Positions 36,200-47,535 of a stretch of 64,000 bases of DNA are shown piece by piece. The DNA lies in assembly GCF_003610465.1 (NCBI RefSeq), contig NZ_RAQI01000002.1:868001-932000 (forward strand), written 5' to 3'. The stretch comes from Xenorhabdus ehlersii (GTDB lineage: Bacteria; Pseudomonadota; Gammaproteobacteria; Enterobacterales; Enterobacteriaceae). How positions within the stretch are numbered: position 1 is the first letter of the stretch; each line of letters starts with the position of its first letter. The notes beneath the pieces are model-generated. The model saw only the letters and a program-made list of their open reading frames with translations. It was not told where the DNA came from and made no database searches. The position numbers were made by a program, and so were the translations under genes.

Positions 36200-37057
36200 T
36201 TACGGATTACGCTTGAACTTACTGAAATCAGGATGGCGTTTTTCGTTGAACGCATTGCGCCCTTCCTGCCCTTCTTCGGTCATGTAGAACAGCATGGTGG
36301 CATTGCCCGCCAATTCCTGTAAACCAGCCTGACCATCACAATCTGCGTTCAATGCCGCTTTCAGGCAACGCAACGCCATTGGGCTGTTTTCCAACATTTC
36401 ACGACACCAGCGCACAGTCTCTTTTTCCAATTCGGCATAAGGTACAACAGTGTTTACCAATCCCATATCCAATGCTTCCTTAGCATTGTATTGGCGGCAC
36501 AGGAACCAGATTTCGCGCGCCTTTTTCTGTCCTACGATCCGCGCCATATACGATGCTCCCCAGCCGCCATCGAAGGAACCGACTTTAGGGCCTGTTTGAC
36601 CGAAAATGGCGTTATCCGCCGCGATAGTCAAATCACACATCAAATGCAGCACGTGCCCACCGCCAATGGCATAACCCGCAACCATAGCAACGACAGGTTT
36701 TGGGCAAGTACGGATCTGCCGCTGAAAATCTAATACATTCAGATGGTGTACTCCGTTGTCATCTTGATAACCACCATAATCGCCACGGATCTTTTGGTCG
36801 CCTCCAGCACAAAACGCTTTTTCCCCCATTCCCGTCAGAATAATCGCACCAATCTCCTCGTCATAACGAGCATCTGCCAACGCCTGAATCATCTCTTTGA
36901 CGGTCAGGGGACGGAACGCATTACGTACCTGTGGGCGATTAATCGTAATCCTGGCAATGCCGTCTGTGGATTTATGGTAGAGAATATCTTCAAACCCTTG
37001 GGAACAATCTTGCCATTCAATAGGGGCATACAATTTTTCTTCGCTTGGGTAACGCAT
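36200..37057 (-). CDS. menB: 1,4-Dihydroxy-2-naphthoyl-CoA synthase
   Basis: 285 residues, same length and near-identical blocks to E. coli MenB ([72 protein letters not shown]). Crotonase-fold ring-closing enzyme that uses bicarbonate or a carboxylate at the active site. Twelve bases after menH. Confidence 0.98.
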   Translation of the reverse strand: MRYPSEEKLYAPIEWQDCSQGFEDILYHKSTDGIARITINRPQVRNAFRPLTVKEMIQALADARYDEEIGAIILTGMGEKAFCAGGDQKIRGDYGGYQDDNGVHHLNVLDFQRQIRTCPKPVVAMVAGYAIGGGHVLHLMCDLTIAADNAIFGQTGPKVGSFDGGWGASYMARIVGQKKAREIWFLCRQYNAKEALDMGLVNTVVPYAELEKETVRWCREMLENSPMALRCLKAALNADCDGQAGLQELAGNATMLFYMTEEGQEGRNAFNEKRHPDFSKFKRNP

Positions 37058-37069
37058 TATTGTGTTTCC

Positions 37070-37840
37070 TTAACCAAAAAGTGATAAAAAACAGTTCACT
37101 GCGCTGGCAAAAGCCACAGGATTGCCATAATGAGCATTATGTCCAACTTGAGGAATCGTTGTTAATGGCAGTGTATATTGCTGCGCTATGCTCTGGAATT
37201 TACGATCATTTTCCCCACATGAGTAAGAGAAAGGAATCGATATGTGTTGTAAAGCAGGAACTAGCCAAGGTTGGTATCCTAAAGAGGTATTTTCCAGCAT
37301 ATCTGCGATACGATCTCCCCTGTTTTGACTGCGCAGATGAATAAGTTGCTCACGTTGTGCCGTCGTTAAATCAGCAAATATCGGTTGTTGATACCAATCA
37401 GGCAAAACTGACATCATTGGCTCTTGACGAAAACGCTGTGCCCAATGCTGATCATTGCGTAACCGCATATCACGCTCCTGCCGGGAAAACAGCCCCGGAT
37501 TTCCTCCTTCCACCAGCAACCCGCGCAAGCCATTTTGTTTGCCATAGAGCGCATGGTACATGGCAATTCGTCCTCCCAGTGAATAGCCAATCAAACAGTA
37601 ATCATTGATTGGATACTCGGCCAGAGTGGCTATCAGCAATTCACTCATCTCGGCAAAACCGCCGGTCAAATTCGCATCGACGGAATTACCGTGCCCCGGT
37701 AAATCAACAACCAATGAAGGATATCGATCACAAGCACTCACGACAGGAGACCAATCGTCGCCGCTTCCCAATAATCCATGCAACCAAACTAACCATGTCC
37801 CTTGATTATGTGTATGAAATGTCCGACAGTTTAGTTTCAC
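37070..37840 (-). CDS. menH: SHCHC synthase (alpha/beta hydrolase)
   Basis: 256 residues if translation starts at GTG 37840, which overlaps the menD stop as GTGA; an upstream ATG at 37876 inside menD would add 12 non-conserved residues. Alpha/beta hydrolase motifs: [12 protein letters not shown], nucleophile Ser in [18 protein letters not shown] and [10 protein letters not shown] with the catalytic His. It expels pyruvate from SEPHCHC. Confidence 0.93.
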   Translation of the reverse strand: MKLNCRTFHTHNQGTWLVWLHGLLGSGDDWSPVVSACDRYPSLVVDLPGHGNSVDANLTGGFAEMSELLIATLAEYPINDYCLIGYSLGGRIAMYHALYGKQNGLRGLLVEGGNPGLFSRQERDMRLRNDQHWAQRFRQEPMMSVLPDWYQQPIFADLTTAQREQLIHLRSQNRGDRIADMLENTSLGYQPWLVPALQHISIPFSYSCGENDRKFQSIAQQYTLPLTTIPQVGHNAHYGNPVAFASAVNCFLSLFG

Positions 37841-39510
37841 AAAGCCGCCACCTGTTTTAGCAGTTCTTGCAGGCATACCGCTCCTGCATTGCCTGGAACC
37901 TTTAACTCAACCAATGTTGTCTCTTTACGATCCCATACTTGTTGGGCACACCGTTTTAATTCCGACCAATTTTGTGGTGCCGCATAATTCAGGCCGAACA
38001 TAGCAGCAACATGATCAAAATTGACATCTTGCGGCATACAGTAAAAACGCTGGCGTTCTTCCTGCGGTGTTGGTAATAGAGAAAAAATCTGCCCGCCATT
38101 ATTATTCATTATGATCAATAACATAGGAGCAGAAAGATTGCGTAATAAAGCCAGGCTATTCAGATCATAGAGGGCAGAGATATCACCTATAATCGTGAGT
38201 GTCGGTTTATTGGTTGTCCGTTGTACACCTGCTGCGGTCGCGATCAAGCCATCTATACCACTGGCACCTCGGTTACTGTAAACCGGATAACCCACGGGAA
38301 GCTGCCCTAAAGCATCAACCAAACGCACAATCAAGCTATTGCCGACAAACAATTGGCCCTGCTCTGGCAACAATTGATGCAATTGATGCGCAACCGCTGC
38401 CTCGCTGAATTCTCCCGTCAACTTTGTTTCAACACATTTAAACGCGCTTTTTGACCATGAATGCAATTCATGTGCCCAAGGTGCTTGTGAATATGCGGGA
38501 TGTTCCCGTAACCAATCAGTCACACTGCAAGTGAATTTGCGCCCTCTATGGTTTGCAGGATCAAGCCTGCCGACAATGGGATCGACAATCCAATACTGCT
38601 CAGGTTGGCATTTAGCCCGCCACTGCAACAGTCGCTTGCCAGTCAGGCTGGCGCCAAATTGGATCACCAATTGCCCTTGCGCCAGAATCTCCTGAGTGCG
38701 GGAGTGAGTGAGCCATAAATCTGCATATGGCAAAGGCTGCCCCGTTTGGGACAACACATCACCAATAAGCGGCCATCCCATCTCTTTTGCCCACTGGGCA
38801 ACATATTTCCCCTCTTCTGCACTCATTCTCCCTGCCAGTACAATCCCCTGTTTTTTCTGCCAAATATCCCAATCAACGGCCTTGATGGTGGTATGCATTT
38901 CTGGCTGAGTCAACCACGGTTCATTCCCTTGCCACCAATCCCCCAATGTTTGCAACCAATCTTGATGCGCTGTCATCTCATTACCATACAAAGGCTCCGC
39001 AAACGGGCAATTAATATGTAGAGCACCTTGTTTCAGATTTGACATTGCATTATCGATGGAAGAAACCAACCAACTGGCAGGAATCTCTGTGGTTGGTCGT
39101 GGCAGTGCTAAAGTTTGCGCGGGATGAGAAGCAAAAATGCCTACCTGACGAATAGCTTGATTGGCACCACAATCGATTAATTCAGACGGCCTATCCGCGG
39201 TGAGAAATACCAATCGTTCTCCCGTCAAGCCCGCTTCAATTAAAGAAGGGTACAAATTGGCAACTGCCGTTCCAGACGTCACAATAACCGCAATCGGCTC
39301 TTTGCCCGCTTTTGCCAATCCTAAGGCCAAATAGCCCAACCCACGCTCATCAAAATGAGTATGACAGATCAACTTATGGTTTTCTGCGGCAGCCAATGTC
39401 AATGATGTTGAACGAGAGCCGGGAGCAATGCAGACATGACGCAATCCGTGGCGGGTTAATGCTTCCAATAAAAGTTCCGCCCAGCGGCGGTTGAGTGCGC
39501 TGTTTGACAT
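37837..39510 (-). CDS. menD: SEPHCHC synthase
   Basis: 557 residues from ATG 39510 ([16 protein letters not shown]), matching the E. coli start (556). ThDP-enzyme features: [16 protein letters not shown] with the activating Glu-containing loop, [16 protein letters not shown], and the ThDP-Mg motif [10 protein letters not shown]...[12 protein letters not shown]. It adds 2-oxoglutarate to isochorismate. It is first in this operon; menF is not upstream. Confidence 0.97.
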   Translation of the reverse strand: MSNSALNRRWAELLLEALTRHGLRHVCIAPGSRSTSLTLAAAENHKLICHTHFDERGLGYLALGLAKAGKEPIAVIVTSGTAVANLYPSLIEAGLTGERLVFLTADRPSELIDCGANQAIRQVGIFASHPAQTLALPRPTTEIPASWLVSSIDNAMSNLKQGALHINCPFAEPLYGNEMTAHQDWLQTLGDWWQGNEPWLTQPEMHTTIKAVDWDIWQKKQGIVLAGRMSAEEGKYVAQWAKEMGWPLIGDVLSQTGQPLPYADLWLTHSRTQEILAQGQLVIQFGASLTGKRLLQWRAKCQPEQYWIVDPIVGRLDPANHRGRKFTCSVTDWLREHPAYSQAPWAHELHSWSKSAFKCVETKLTGEFSEAAVAHQLHQLLPEQGQLFVGNSLIVRLVDALGQLPVGYPVYSNRGASGIDGLIATAAGVQRTTNKPTLTIIGDISALYDLNSLALLRNLSAPMLLIIMNNNGGQIFSLLPTPQEERQRFYCMPQDVNFDHVAAMFGLNYAAPQNWSELKRCAQQVWDRKETTLVELKVPGNAGAVCLQELLKQVAAL

Positions 39511-40387
39511 ATAATGCCCAAAAAATTCTTTCAAAAATGATGCCAAAGAATAAGAGATAATTATATAAGACGTTCTTGATCTTAATGCGGATAAAAACGA
39601 TTTCCTTATCTTAGTTCAAGGAATTGTCATTTAATTGGCGATATTTCAGCTATAAATGAGAAATATAAAATCCATTGATAACAAAACTGAAAATTAATTA
39701 GTGATTGAGCTAATACCTTCTCAGATAAATCTGAATACGATCATCTAACGTTATCTGCAAGTGATAACAATACCCATATAATTACTAATGTAAATCACCA
39801 ATACAATATTGTTTGGAATTCACACACAAAAGAGAATAACCGAATATCAATTTCGCTAACATTTTCGGTATGTGGATTAAAAATAGTATTTAATTTTGAA
39901 ATATAGTCATTATACGATCAATAAACCACATTTTTATACTGAAAAATAAATCAATCTCACTTTAACCAAGTTATTTCAAATGAAAACCTCAACAACCAAT
40001 AATATTCACTCTTCGGTAATAAAAAATATTTACACTCAGTCTAAGTTTTTTTCATTGAAATCAACCCCAATATTAATCCTTATTTTTCAAAAAATTTTTA
40101 CGACAGAGAAACAAAGTCACAACCAATTGATTTAAAACAAATAAAATTTAATTAAAAACATAAGTGTCATTCTTATATATTATTTCATATAGATATGATA
40201 CCAATAAAAAATCAAATGATCGTAATTATTTCACAAAATTTTTCCATTGATATAAATTCACGCAGTACGTATTATTCTGCCTCTTCAAAAATGAAGAATG
40301 TAAAAATTCATCTTAATCTAAATTAAATTAAACTCCGTCTGGTCCTGCTATTTGTAAAACCAACAAGCAGTATAAAAAGGGGATAGC
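39511..40387. other. Long AT-rich gap between menD and pgaA
   Basis: 877 bases, very AT-rich, without a convincing open frame. It must hold the divergent men and pga promoters. In related genomes menF would be expected on the menD side. Near pgaA, repeated AATTTAATT-like stretches and a GGGG site before the GTG start are visible. No clear hairpins or known RNA recognised. Confidence 0.6.
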
Positions 40388-42901
40388 GTGTCATATCTTT
40401 ATTTCCGTCCGATGGGCTTTCATAGATATCGGTATAAGCTGTTATCGTTATTTATATCACTAAGTTGTTTAATAACAACGGAATCCGCTCAGGCAGATTA
40501 CGATGCGTTAATTCAACAAGCCAGAAATGGCAATACCAATCCCATGCTCGAATATATTCGTCAGGAGGAGAAACGACATCGTCTTTCTTCCTCGCAAGTT
40601 GCCGATTGGTTGCAAATTGCAAGCTGGGCTGGACATGATGATGAAGTCATTTCTCTCTGGCAGCGCTATCGCTCAATGGCTATACCCGCCAGAGGGATAG
40701 CGGCCGTTGCCCGCGCTTATCGCAACCAACGTCAATGGTCACAAGCAATACAGCTATGGCGCACAGCCCTGGCCCTGGACAAGCAGAACAGAGACATCAA
40801 AGCTGGCCTTATCATGACACTCGCCGATGCCAAACAAGACGCAGAAGCCCGACGTTTGGCAAAAGATTTATTGGCTCATCAACCCGACGCTGCTAATTAC
40901 CGTTTGCTGGCCTACGTTGACCAGTCAGCTGGCCGGATATGGAATGCCATGCAAGTGCTTTCTATCGCGCATAAACGGTTTCCCGACAATCAAGACGTTA
41001 CTCAAGACTATCTGTTCAGCCTAAAAAACAATCGAGTCAGTGATCCGGCATGGCGCCTGGGACAACAGCACGCTACACAATTAACCACGGCGCAACTGCG
41101 CAGGCTGGAAGCTGACGCTGTAGCAGAACTGGTTCGTTTGTCAATGATCCCTAATCGTAGTGAAAAAGAGCGCTTTGACATTGCTGACAGGGCACTTGCA
41201 CGCTACGAACATATGCTTAACCAATGGCACAACCTACCCGATGCACAACAAGATTACCAACGGGCGCGCATTGATCGGCTTGGTGCCCTTCTTTCCCGCC
41301 ATCGGCTGCAAGAAGTTATTGATGAATATCTGGCTTTGCAAAAACAAGCTGAGCAGAAACAAAGCATACATATCCCAGGATATGCGCAGAAATGGGCAGC
41401 GGCAGCCTACCTGAATCTGCGCCAGCCAGAAAAAGCACGAAATATTCTGCACTCCTTGAACTATTCTTTTTTGAATCATCCTGATGAAAATATCTCGTCG
41501 TCAGGGAAAATATCATCGCCCAATATTCCCCTTGAAGATGATATCGTCCTTTTTTATGCGAATGTGGAAAGTGAGTATCTGGATGCAGCTCAACAACTTG
41601 CCACCGATATCAAGCAACGCAATCCTTATATGCTTAATGTCTTTGGCTCTCCCATTCGTGTTCCGAATGATGACTGGCTACAAGGGCAGCAATTTTTAGC
41701 GGAATCTGCACAATTACGCGAAGATCTTGCCGAAGCAGAAAAACGCTTTACCCATTTAGCCCGCACCGCTCCCGGCAATCAGAAATTACGGATTGACCTG
41801 GCGGCTATCTGGCTGGATCGTGGTTGGCCACGTCGTGCTGAGAGTGAATTAAAGCAAATTGAAGGACTCGATCACCGTAATCTGGCATTGGAAATCCAGC
41901 AAGGTTATACCGCCCTGACTCTGCAAGAATGGCATCAGATGGATTTGCTGGCCGATGATGTGATTACCCGCGCACCAGAAGATATGCTTGCTAAACGCTT
42001 TAACCGTCTGCGCAATGTGCATCATATGTCAGAACTGCAACTTAAGGTTAATCAAGGCATTAATTCAGATAACCCAGAAAGTGGCAGACACAGTTCAGAT
42101 ATTGACACTGTACTTTATAGCCCTCCTTTTGAGGATAACTGGCGCTTATTTGCTGGTGGTGCTTACAATCGCGGCCAATTTTCAGAAGGCCGAGGCTTGA
42201 ACCGTGATTTACGTGGCGGTGTAGAGTGGCGTTCGCGGGATTTTTGGCTGGAAAGTGAAGCTTCTGCACGTAATTATCGTCATGGCAGCAAGGTGGGATT
42301 GCGAATCGCAACCTGGTATGACTTCAATGATCAATGGCGACTGGGTGGCTCCGCAGAACGCTTCGCCCGTAATACCCCCCTGCGTGCGTTAAGCAATAAT
42401 ATCCATGCTCATGGTGGGCAAATTTACACTCGCTGGAGATACAGCGAACGCAGCCAGTGGAGTGCTCGCTTTGCCCCGGCATTCTTTTCAGATGGCAACC
42501 ATCGTTTTGAATATGGCATTGACGGCCTTCAACGCCTATATACCGCCTCTTACCTGAAGCTCGATGCGCAGTTGGAACTGAGTACAACTCACAATACCCG
42601 GCAAAATACACCCTATTTCAATCCCAAAAGCGACTTTACCTTCCTGCCTGAACTGGAAGCGGATCACATCATGTATCGGCACTATCAAACCGTCTGGAGC
42701 CAGCAAGTTGTGGCTGGGATTGGGCAATATTGGCAGCAAGGGTACGGCAGTGGCCTAATCACAATGGTGGGATATGGCCAACGTATTAAATGGAATGATG
42801 TTATTGACGTAGGGGTAAGACTCACGCTGGATAAACGTCCTTATGACGGTAAACGAGAAAGTAATCTGCAAGCTGCTTTTGATTTAATCTATCGGTTCTA
42901 A
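40388..42901 (+). CDS. pgaA: PGA outer-membrane export porin
   Basis: 837 residues. Signal peptide near the N-terminus (KLLSLFISLSCLITTESAQA), a TPR-rich periplasmic domain (about 40-560, for example AIQLWRTALALDKQNRDIKA) and a C-terminal beta-barrel ending in AAFDLIYRF. PgaA exports partly deacetylated poly-beta-1,6-GlcNAc and holds PgaB. The start is taken as GTG 40388 with AGGGG upstream; ATG 40412 is possible. First gene of pgaABCD. Confidence 0.94.
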   Translation: MSYLYFRPMGFHRYRYKLLSLFISLSCLITTESAQADYDALIQQARNGNTNPMLEYIRQEEKRHRLSSSQVADWLQIASWAGHDDEVISLWQRYRSMAIPARGIAAVARAYRNQRQWSQAIQLWRTALALDKQNRDIKAGLIMTLADAKQDAEARRLAKDLLAHQPDAANYRLLAYVDQSAGRIWNAMQVLSIAHKRFPDNQDVTQDYLFSLKNNRVSDPAWRLGQQHATQLTTAQLRRLEADAVAELVRLSMIPNRSEKERFDIADRALARYEHMLNQWHNLPDAQQDYQRARIDRLGALLSRHRLQEVIDEYLALQKQAEQKQSIHIPGYAQKWAAAAYLNLRQPEKARNILHSLNYSFLNHPDENISSSGKISSPNIPLEDDIVLFYANVESEYLDAAQQLATDIKQRNPYMLNVFGSPIRVPNDDWLQGQQFLAESAQLREDLAEAEKRFTHLARTAPGNQKLRIDLAAIWLDRGWPRRAESELKQIEGLDHRNLALEIQQGYTALTLQEWHQMDLLADDVITRAPEDMLAKRFNRLRNVHHMSELQLKVNQGINSDNPESGRHSSDIDTVLYSPPFEDNWRLFAGGAYNRGQFSEGRGLNRDLRGGVEWRSRDFWLESEASARNYRHGSKVGLRIATWYDFNDQWRLGGSAERFARNTPLRALSNNIHAHGGQIYTRWRYSERSQWSARFAPAFFSDGNHRFEYGIDGLQRLYTASYLKLDAQLELSTTHNTRQNTPYFNPKSDFTFLPELEADHIMYRHYQTVWSQQVVAGIGQYWQQGYGSGLITMVGYGQRIKWNDVIDVGVRLTLDKRPYDGKRESNLQAAFDLIYRF

Positions 42902-42911
42902 AGGATTTTCT

Positions 42912-44948
42912 ATGACACACAATGTTTTTCGTCATTGGTTGATGATATCGGCACTACTGGTTAGCCTGTTGGTCCCCCAGTTTGGCATGCTGGCATATGC
43001 AGAAAAACCTGATTTCGTTCCACCAGCACAACGGCCGCTTCCCCTGAATGAACGCCCTTGGCCTAAAAATGGTTTTGTGGTTCTCGCTTACCATGATGTT
43101 GAAGATGATGGTGCAGATCAGCGTTTTATGTCAGTCCGTACCAGCGCATTGAACGATCAGTTTGCCTGGCTGCGGGAAAATGGCTACCAGCCTGTTACTG
43201 TCGATCAAATTCTTATCGCCAATCAGGGAGGTACGCCACTGCCTCCCAAGGCCGTATTGCTGACTTTCGATGATGGCTATAGCAGTTTCTACCATCGCGT
43301 ATTTCCGCTGCTGAAAGCTTATAACTGGCCTGCTATTCTGGCCCCCGTTGGCATCTGGGTTGATGCACCAGCCAAAAAACCCGTTGATTTTGGTGGATTG
43401 ATGGTAGCGCGGGAGCGCTTCACTACCTGGGAACAGGTGGCTGAAATGTCTCGTTCTGGTTTAGTGGAAATAGGTTCCCATACTTATCAGCATCATTATG
43501 GCGCCATCGCTAACCCACAAGGCAATACCGAGCCGGCCGCGGCCATTCGCATTTACGATCCGAAAACAGGTAACTATGAAAGTGAGCAAGCGTTTCGCCT
43601 GCGGATGGAAAAGGATATTGCTACTATTACCCAAAGAATTATCGCTGCCACAGGCAAGCAGCCACGGGTCTGGATTTGGCCTTATGGCATCGATAGCGGT
43701 GTTACACTGGAAATAGCTAAACGTTACGGCTACAAAATGGCATTGACTCTGGACAACGGGCTGGCAAACGTCAACAATCTTGATAATGTTCCACGTATCT
43801 TGCTCACACATAACCCTTCCCTGAAAGAATTCGCCGAGCAGGTAATTCAGGTACAGAATAAACCAATCTTACGAATTGCCCATATTGATCTGGATTATGT
43901 TTATGATCCTGATCCCGTTCAACAAGCCCATAATCTCGACAAGCTGGTTCAACGCATTGCCGATCTACGCGTCAACACCGTTTTCCTGCAAGCCTTTGCT
44001 GATCCCAAAGGTGATGGCAATGTACGTGAGCTCTACTTTCCTAATCGCTGGCTCCCAATGCGGGCTGATCTCTTTAACCGTGTTGCCTGGCAATTGCACA
44101 GCCGCCTGAACATTGAAGTTTATGCGTGGATGCCCATTCTGGCCTTTGAACTGGAGTCTTCACTCCCGCGGGTGATGAGCTATGACGCCAGTCATAACAA
44201 GCTATTTGTAAATCCGACACAATATCGTCGTTTATCGCCTTATAACCCAGAAAACCGCCGAAGGATCAAAGAGATTTATCAAGATTTGGCCTCTCACGCT
44301 ATTTTTCAGGGCATCCTGTATCACGATGACGCAGTCATGTCCGATTTTGAAGATGCTAGTGCAGATGCCATCAAAGCTTATCAGGCCGCAGGTTTATCTG
44401 CTTCCATTGCAGAAATTCGGCAAGATCCAGAACAATTCACCCGTTGGACACGCTTTAAAAGCCAATACCTGATTGATTTTACTCATGAGTTAACCAAAGA
44501 ACTTAAGTCAATACGGAGTTATCAGATCAAAACTGCTCGCAATATTTTTGCCCTGCCCATTCTGGAACCGGATAGCGAAGAGTGGTTTGCCCAAAATCTG
44601 GATGATTTCCTCGCTCACTACGATTGGATTGCTCCAATGGCTATGCCATTGATGGAAAATGTGCCTCTAGCAAAAAGCAACCAGTGGTTATCCCGATTGG
44701 TGAAAATCATTGCACAACGCCCACAAGCACTGGACAAAACTGTTTTTGAATTGCAATCCGTAGATTGGCGCAAGCCACTGGATAAAAGAGCGATCCCAGG
44801 GCACCAATTAGCAGAGTGGATGCGTCAATTGCAGCTCAATGGTGCGCAGAGCTTCGGTTACTATCCTGATGACTTTCTCAATAATCAACCAGAAATGAAT
44901 GAGATTCGCCCTGTTCTTTCTCCTGAATGGTATCCACTTAATGATTGA
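42912..44948 (+). CDS. pgaB: Poly-beta-1,6-GlcNAc N-deacetylase
   Basis: 678 residues. N-terminal CE4-like deacetylase domain (about 45-290) with [18 protein letters not shown] (metal Asp pair) and [11 protein letters not shown] (metal His residues); C-terminal GH153-like domain (about 305-640, starting [14 protein letters not shown]) with [12 protein letters not shown]. It deacetylates and can cleave PGA before export. E. coli PgaB is a lipoprotein, but here the signal peptide ([20 protein letters not shown]) has no lipobox Cys, so it should be soluble in the periplasm. Overlaps pgaC by 8 bases. Confidence 0.94.
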   Translation: MTHNVFRHWLMISALLVSLLVPQFGMLAYAEKPDFVPPAQRPLPLNERPWPKNGFVVLAYHDVEDDGADQRFMSVRTSALNDQFAWLRENGYQPVTVDQILIANQGGTPLPPKAVLLTFDDGYSSFYHRVFPLLKAYNWPAILAPVGIWVDAPAKKPVDFGGLMVARERFTTWEQVAEMSRSGLVEIGSHTYQHHYGAIANPQGNTEPAAAIRIYDPKTGNYESEQAFRLRMEKDIATITQRIIAATGKQPRVWIWPYGIDSGVTLEIAKRYGYKMALTLDNGLANVNNLDNVPRILLTHNPSLKEFAEQVIQVQNKPILRIAHIDLDYVYDPDPVQQAHNLDKLVQRIADLRVNTVFLQAFADPKGDGNVRELYFPNRWLPMRADLFNRVAWQLHSRLNIEVYAWMPILAFELESSLPRVMSYDASHNKLFVNPTQYRRLSPYNPENRRRIKEIYQDLASHAIFQGILYHDDAVMSDFEDASADAIKAYQAAGLSASIAEIRQDPEQFTRWTRFKSQYLIDFTHELTKELKSIRSYQIKTARNIFALPILEPDSEEWFAQNLDDFLAHYDWIAPMAMPLMENVPLAKSNQWLSRLVKIIAQRPQALDKTVFELQSVDWRKPLDKRAIPGHQLAEWMRQLQLNGAQSFGYYPDDFLNNQPEMNEIRPVLSPEWYPLND

Positions 44949-46272
44949 TCGTATTATTGCTTTTGCAGTGCTCTGCCTGGTATTAAGCATCCCTCTCGGT
45001 ATCGCTATCACCTTTACCGGGGAAGTCATGCTGAACTTTGTCTTTTTCTGGCCTTTGTTCATGTCGGCTATCTGGATCTCAGGAGGGATCTATTTCTGGA
45101 TCTATCGGGAAAGGCATTGGAAAATCGTTGATGAAGAAGTCCCGCATCTTGAAGGAAAACCTCTAATTTCAATTTTGATCCCTTGCTACAACGAGGGGCC
45201 AAATGTTCGCGAGACACTGCTGGCGGCCTTAAACCAGCGCTATCCCAATATTGAAGTGATCGCTATCAATGATGGTTCAACCGACAGCACCGCGGATGAA
45301 CTCAATGCGATGGCGAAACAACATCAAGCCTTGAGAGTGATACACCTGAAACAGAATCAAGGCAAAGCCACTGCACTTCAAGCAGGTGCTGCTGCCGCGA
45401 AAAGTGATTATCTGGTCTGTATTGATGGCGATGCCCTATTAGATCGCGATGCAGCTGTTTGGCTGGTCAAGCCCATGATTGATCATCCCCGTGTTGGTGC
45501 TGTTACAGGCAATCCCCGCGTTCGCACACGATCCACCTTAGTTGGGCGCATTCAGGTTGGGGAATTTTCTTCCATCATTGGTCTAATCAAACGTACCCAA
45601 CGGGTTTATGGTCAAGTCTTTACCGTTTCAGGTGTTGTTGCAGCCTTTAATCGCAGGGCACTGGCCGACGTGGGGTATTGGAGTAATGACATGATCACAG
45701 AAGATATTGATGTGAGTTGGAAACTCCAGTTACGCCATTGGTCCATCTTTTTCGAACCCCGTGCTATCTGCTGGATCTTAATGCCTGAAACCCTACGAGG
45801 ATTATGGAAGCAGCGGTTACGCTGGGCACAGGGTGGAGCCGAAGTTTTCCTGAAAAACCTGCGTCAATTGTGGTCATGGCAATATCGCCGCATGTGGGGG
45901 TTATTTGCTGAATTCTGCTGTTCCGTTATCTGGTCATTTACATTTGCCCTTTCCATCATTTTATTTTTACTCGGCATGTTCATCACATTACCGGAAAACA
46001 TTCGCGTCTATACACTATTTCCACCTGGGTATACGGGATTAGTTCTGGCGGCTACCTGCCTGATCCAGTTTACCGTCAGTTTAGTGATTGAACGACGCTA
46101 TGAAAAACACGTTGCCTCATCGCTGTTCTGGGTGATTTGGTATCCGATGGTTTATTGGATGCTAAATCTATTTACGACCTTGGTATCTTTTCCCAAAGTG
46201 ATGCTTAAAGTACACAGAAAACGTGCTCGCTGGGAAAGCCCTGACAGGGGAATAGAGAGAATCGAATCATGA
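44941..46272 (+). CDS. pgaC: PGA synthase glycosyltransferase (GT2)
   Basis: 443 residues from ATG 44941 ([12 protein letters not shown]), matching E. coli MINRI; a longer frame starting at 44899 lies within pgaB. Two N-terminal and about three C-terminal membrane helices. GT2 motifs: [41 protein letters not shown] and [10 protein letters not shown] (QxxRW). It polymerises UDP-GlcNAc and, with PgaD, is activated by c-di-GMP. Confidence 0.97.
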   Translation: MIDRIIAFAVLCLVLSIPLGIAITFTGEVMLNFVFFWPLFMSAIWISGGIYFWIYRERHWKIVDEEVPHLEGKPLISILIPCYNEGPNVRETLLAALNQRYPNIEVIAINDGSTDSTADELNAMAKQHQALRVIHLKQNQGKATALQAGAAAAKSDYLVCIDGDALLDRDAAVWLVKPMIDHPRVGAVTGNPRVRTRSTLVGRIQVGEFSSIIGLIKRTQRVYGQVFTVSGVVAAFNRRALADVGYWSNDMITEDIDVSWKLQLRHWSIFFEPRAICWILMPETLRGLWKQRLRWAQGGAEVFLKNLRQLWSWQYRRMWGLFAEFCCSVIWSFTFALSIILFLLGMFITLPENIRVYTLFPPGYTGLVLAATCLIQFTVSLVIERRYEKHVASSLFWVIWYPMVYWMLNLFTTLVSFPKVMLKVHRKRARWESPDRGIERIES

Positions 46273-46691
46273 AAGAACCCTTGATTTTTACCGAACAAAG
46301 GTTATGGCCTCGTTTAATTGATATTCTGTTGACCATCCTGGCTTGGGCTGGTTTTATCTATTTATTCATGGTGGGATTATTTTACGCTTCCCATAATGGT
46401 CCCAGGCCTTTTACTTCGACATTATTTACTTCAGAACTGGACGTCATTGCCTTTTATATTGCCATTGCCATATTTAATGCATTTTTGCTAATTGGCTGGG
46501 CAAAATACAACCAACGTCGATTTAGGATCGAACGTCGTTGCCATCGACCTGCGTTAACCCACACTGAGGTGGCGCAGAGTTTTACTTTGGAGCAAAAGTT
46601 ATTTGATACCTTAAGGCAAAGCAAAGTTTCCAGTATCACTTATGACAATCATGGACATATAATAGGAATCAATGAAGATGTATCAATATAG
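46269..46691 (+). CDS. pgaD: PGA synthase accessory subunit
   Basis: 140 residues with two membrane helices ([20 protein letters not shown] and [19 protein letters not shown]) and a cytoplasmic tail, as in PgaD/HmsS. It binds c-di-GMP jointly with PgaC. ATGA overlap with pgaC. A terminator follows at 46782. Confidence 0.9.
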   Translation: MKEPLIFTEQRLWPRLIDILLTILAWAGFIYLFMVGLFYASHNGPRPFTSTLFTSELDVIAFYIAIAIFNAFLLIGWAKYNQRRFRIERRCHRPALTHTEVAQSFTLEQKLFDTLRQSKVSSITYDNHGHIIGINEDVSI

Positions 46692-46781
46692 AAATAGCCA
46701 TTTATTCACTAAGAATGAAATTATACCTTAAAGGTATCAATTAGATTGCCAATAATCTTATTTGGCAGGCAACAATTTTAC

Positions 46782-46825
46782 AACCTATCTCATTAAGGAA
46801 ATAATACTAAATGAGATAGGTTTTG
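46782..46825 (+). terminator. Terminator after pgaD
   Basis: Stem ACCTATCTCATT/AATGAGATAGGT with a loop of about 16 bases, then TTTT. It separates pgaABCD from the yfiRNB-like genes, although read-through is possible. Confidence 0.75.
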
Positions 46826-46915
46826 GCTGAAAACAGATTTTATCAAAAACTTTAACACGACCATTTACAATATGAAAAACAAATACTGGATGAAAAATAT
46901 ATACTGGAACCCGAT

Positions 46916-47530
46916 ATGAAATTGATTGAACGGATTCATTATCTTTATAAACGCACTATTTTTAAACGTTGTGTCTCCAGATTATTTCTACGGTTATTGA
47001 TAACCTTATGCTTAATCATCGTCACATGTAATTCAGCAGTAATGGCTATGCCTGACACCAATGAAAAACAAATGATCAATGAAAAGACAGCGCTCAACGA
47101 AAATGTTGCGCGGGTAGTTTCTGGAATTATCAGTTATACCCATTGGCCTATTACACCTACTATCCTGCACTTATGTCTGGTTCCTCCATCCAATTACATT
47201 AGCGCCTTAACCCACATTGATATGATTTCTGATCACACAGAACTGCAAGTTGAAACACTAAATTTCAACGTAGAACAACTCATAGAAAAATGTGATGTAA
47301 TTTACTATGGTCAAGTTGATCCACAACTTCAACACCAGGTGATCAACCTGAAAAATGACAAGCCATTGCTTACCATTGCTGAAAATAATCCGAACTGTGA
47401 AATTGGCAGCGCATTTTGCCTCAACATTAACAGCACTCCGGCAACATTTAGCCTCAATCTTGATATTCTCACGCGCAGCGGCGTGCGCGTACATCCGAAT
47501 GTCCTGCAATTGGCTCGTAAGGTGGAATAA
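46916..47530 (+). CDS. yfiR: YfiR-family periplasmic regulator (DUF4154)
   Basis: 204 residues with a long cytoplasmic lead and a signal-anchor or signal peptide (about 22-44, LFLRLLITLCLIIVTCNSAV, ending AMA). The mature part has the YfiR pattern: ARVVSGIISYTHWPITPTIL, CDVIYYGQVD, and four Cys including NCEIGSAFCLNI. In Pseudomonas YfiR blocks the cyclase YfiN and senses redox and envelope state. Next to yfiN- and yfiB-like genes. Confidence 0.88.
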   Translation: MKLIERIHYLYKRTIFKRCVSRLFLRLLITLCLIIVTCNSAVMAMPDTNEKQMINEKTALNENVARVVSGIISYTHWPITPTILHLCLVPPSNYISALTHIDMISDHTELQVETLNFNVEQLIEKCDVIYYGQVDPQLQHQVINLKNDKPLLTIAENNPNCEIGSAFCLNINSTPATFSLNLDILTRSGVRVHPNVLQLARKVE

Positions 47531-47535
47531 TCTAT

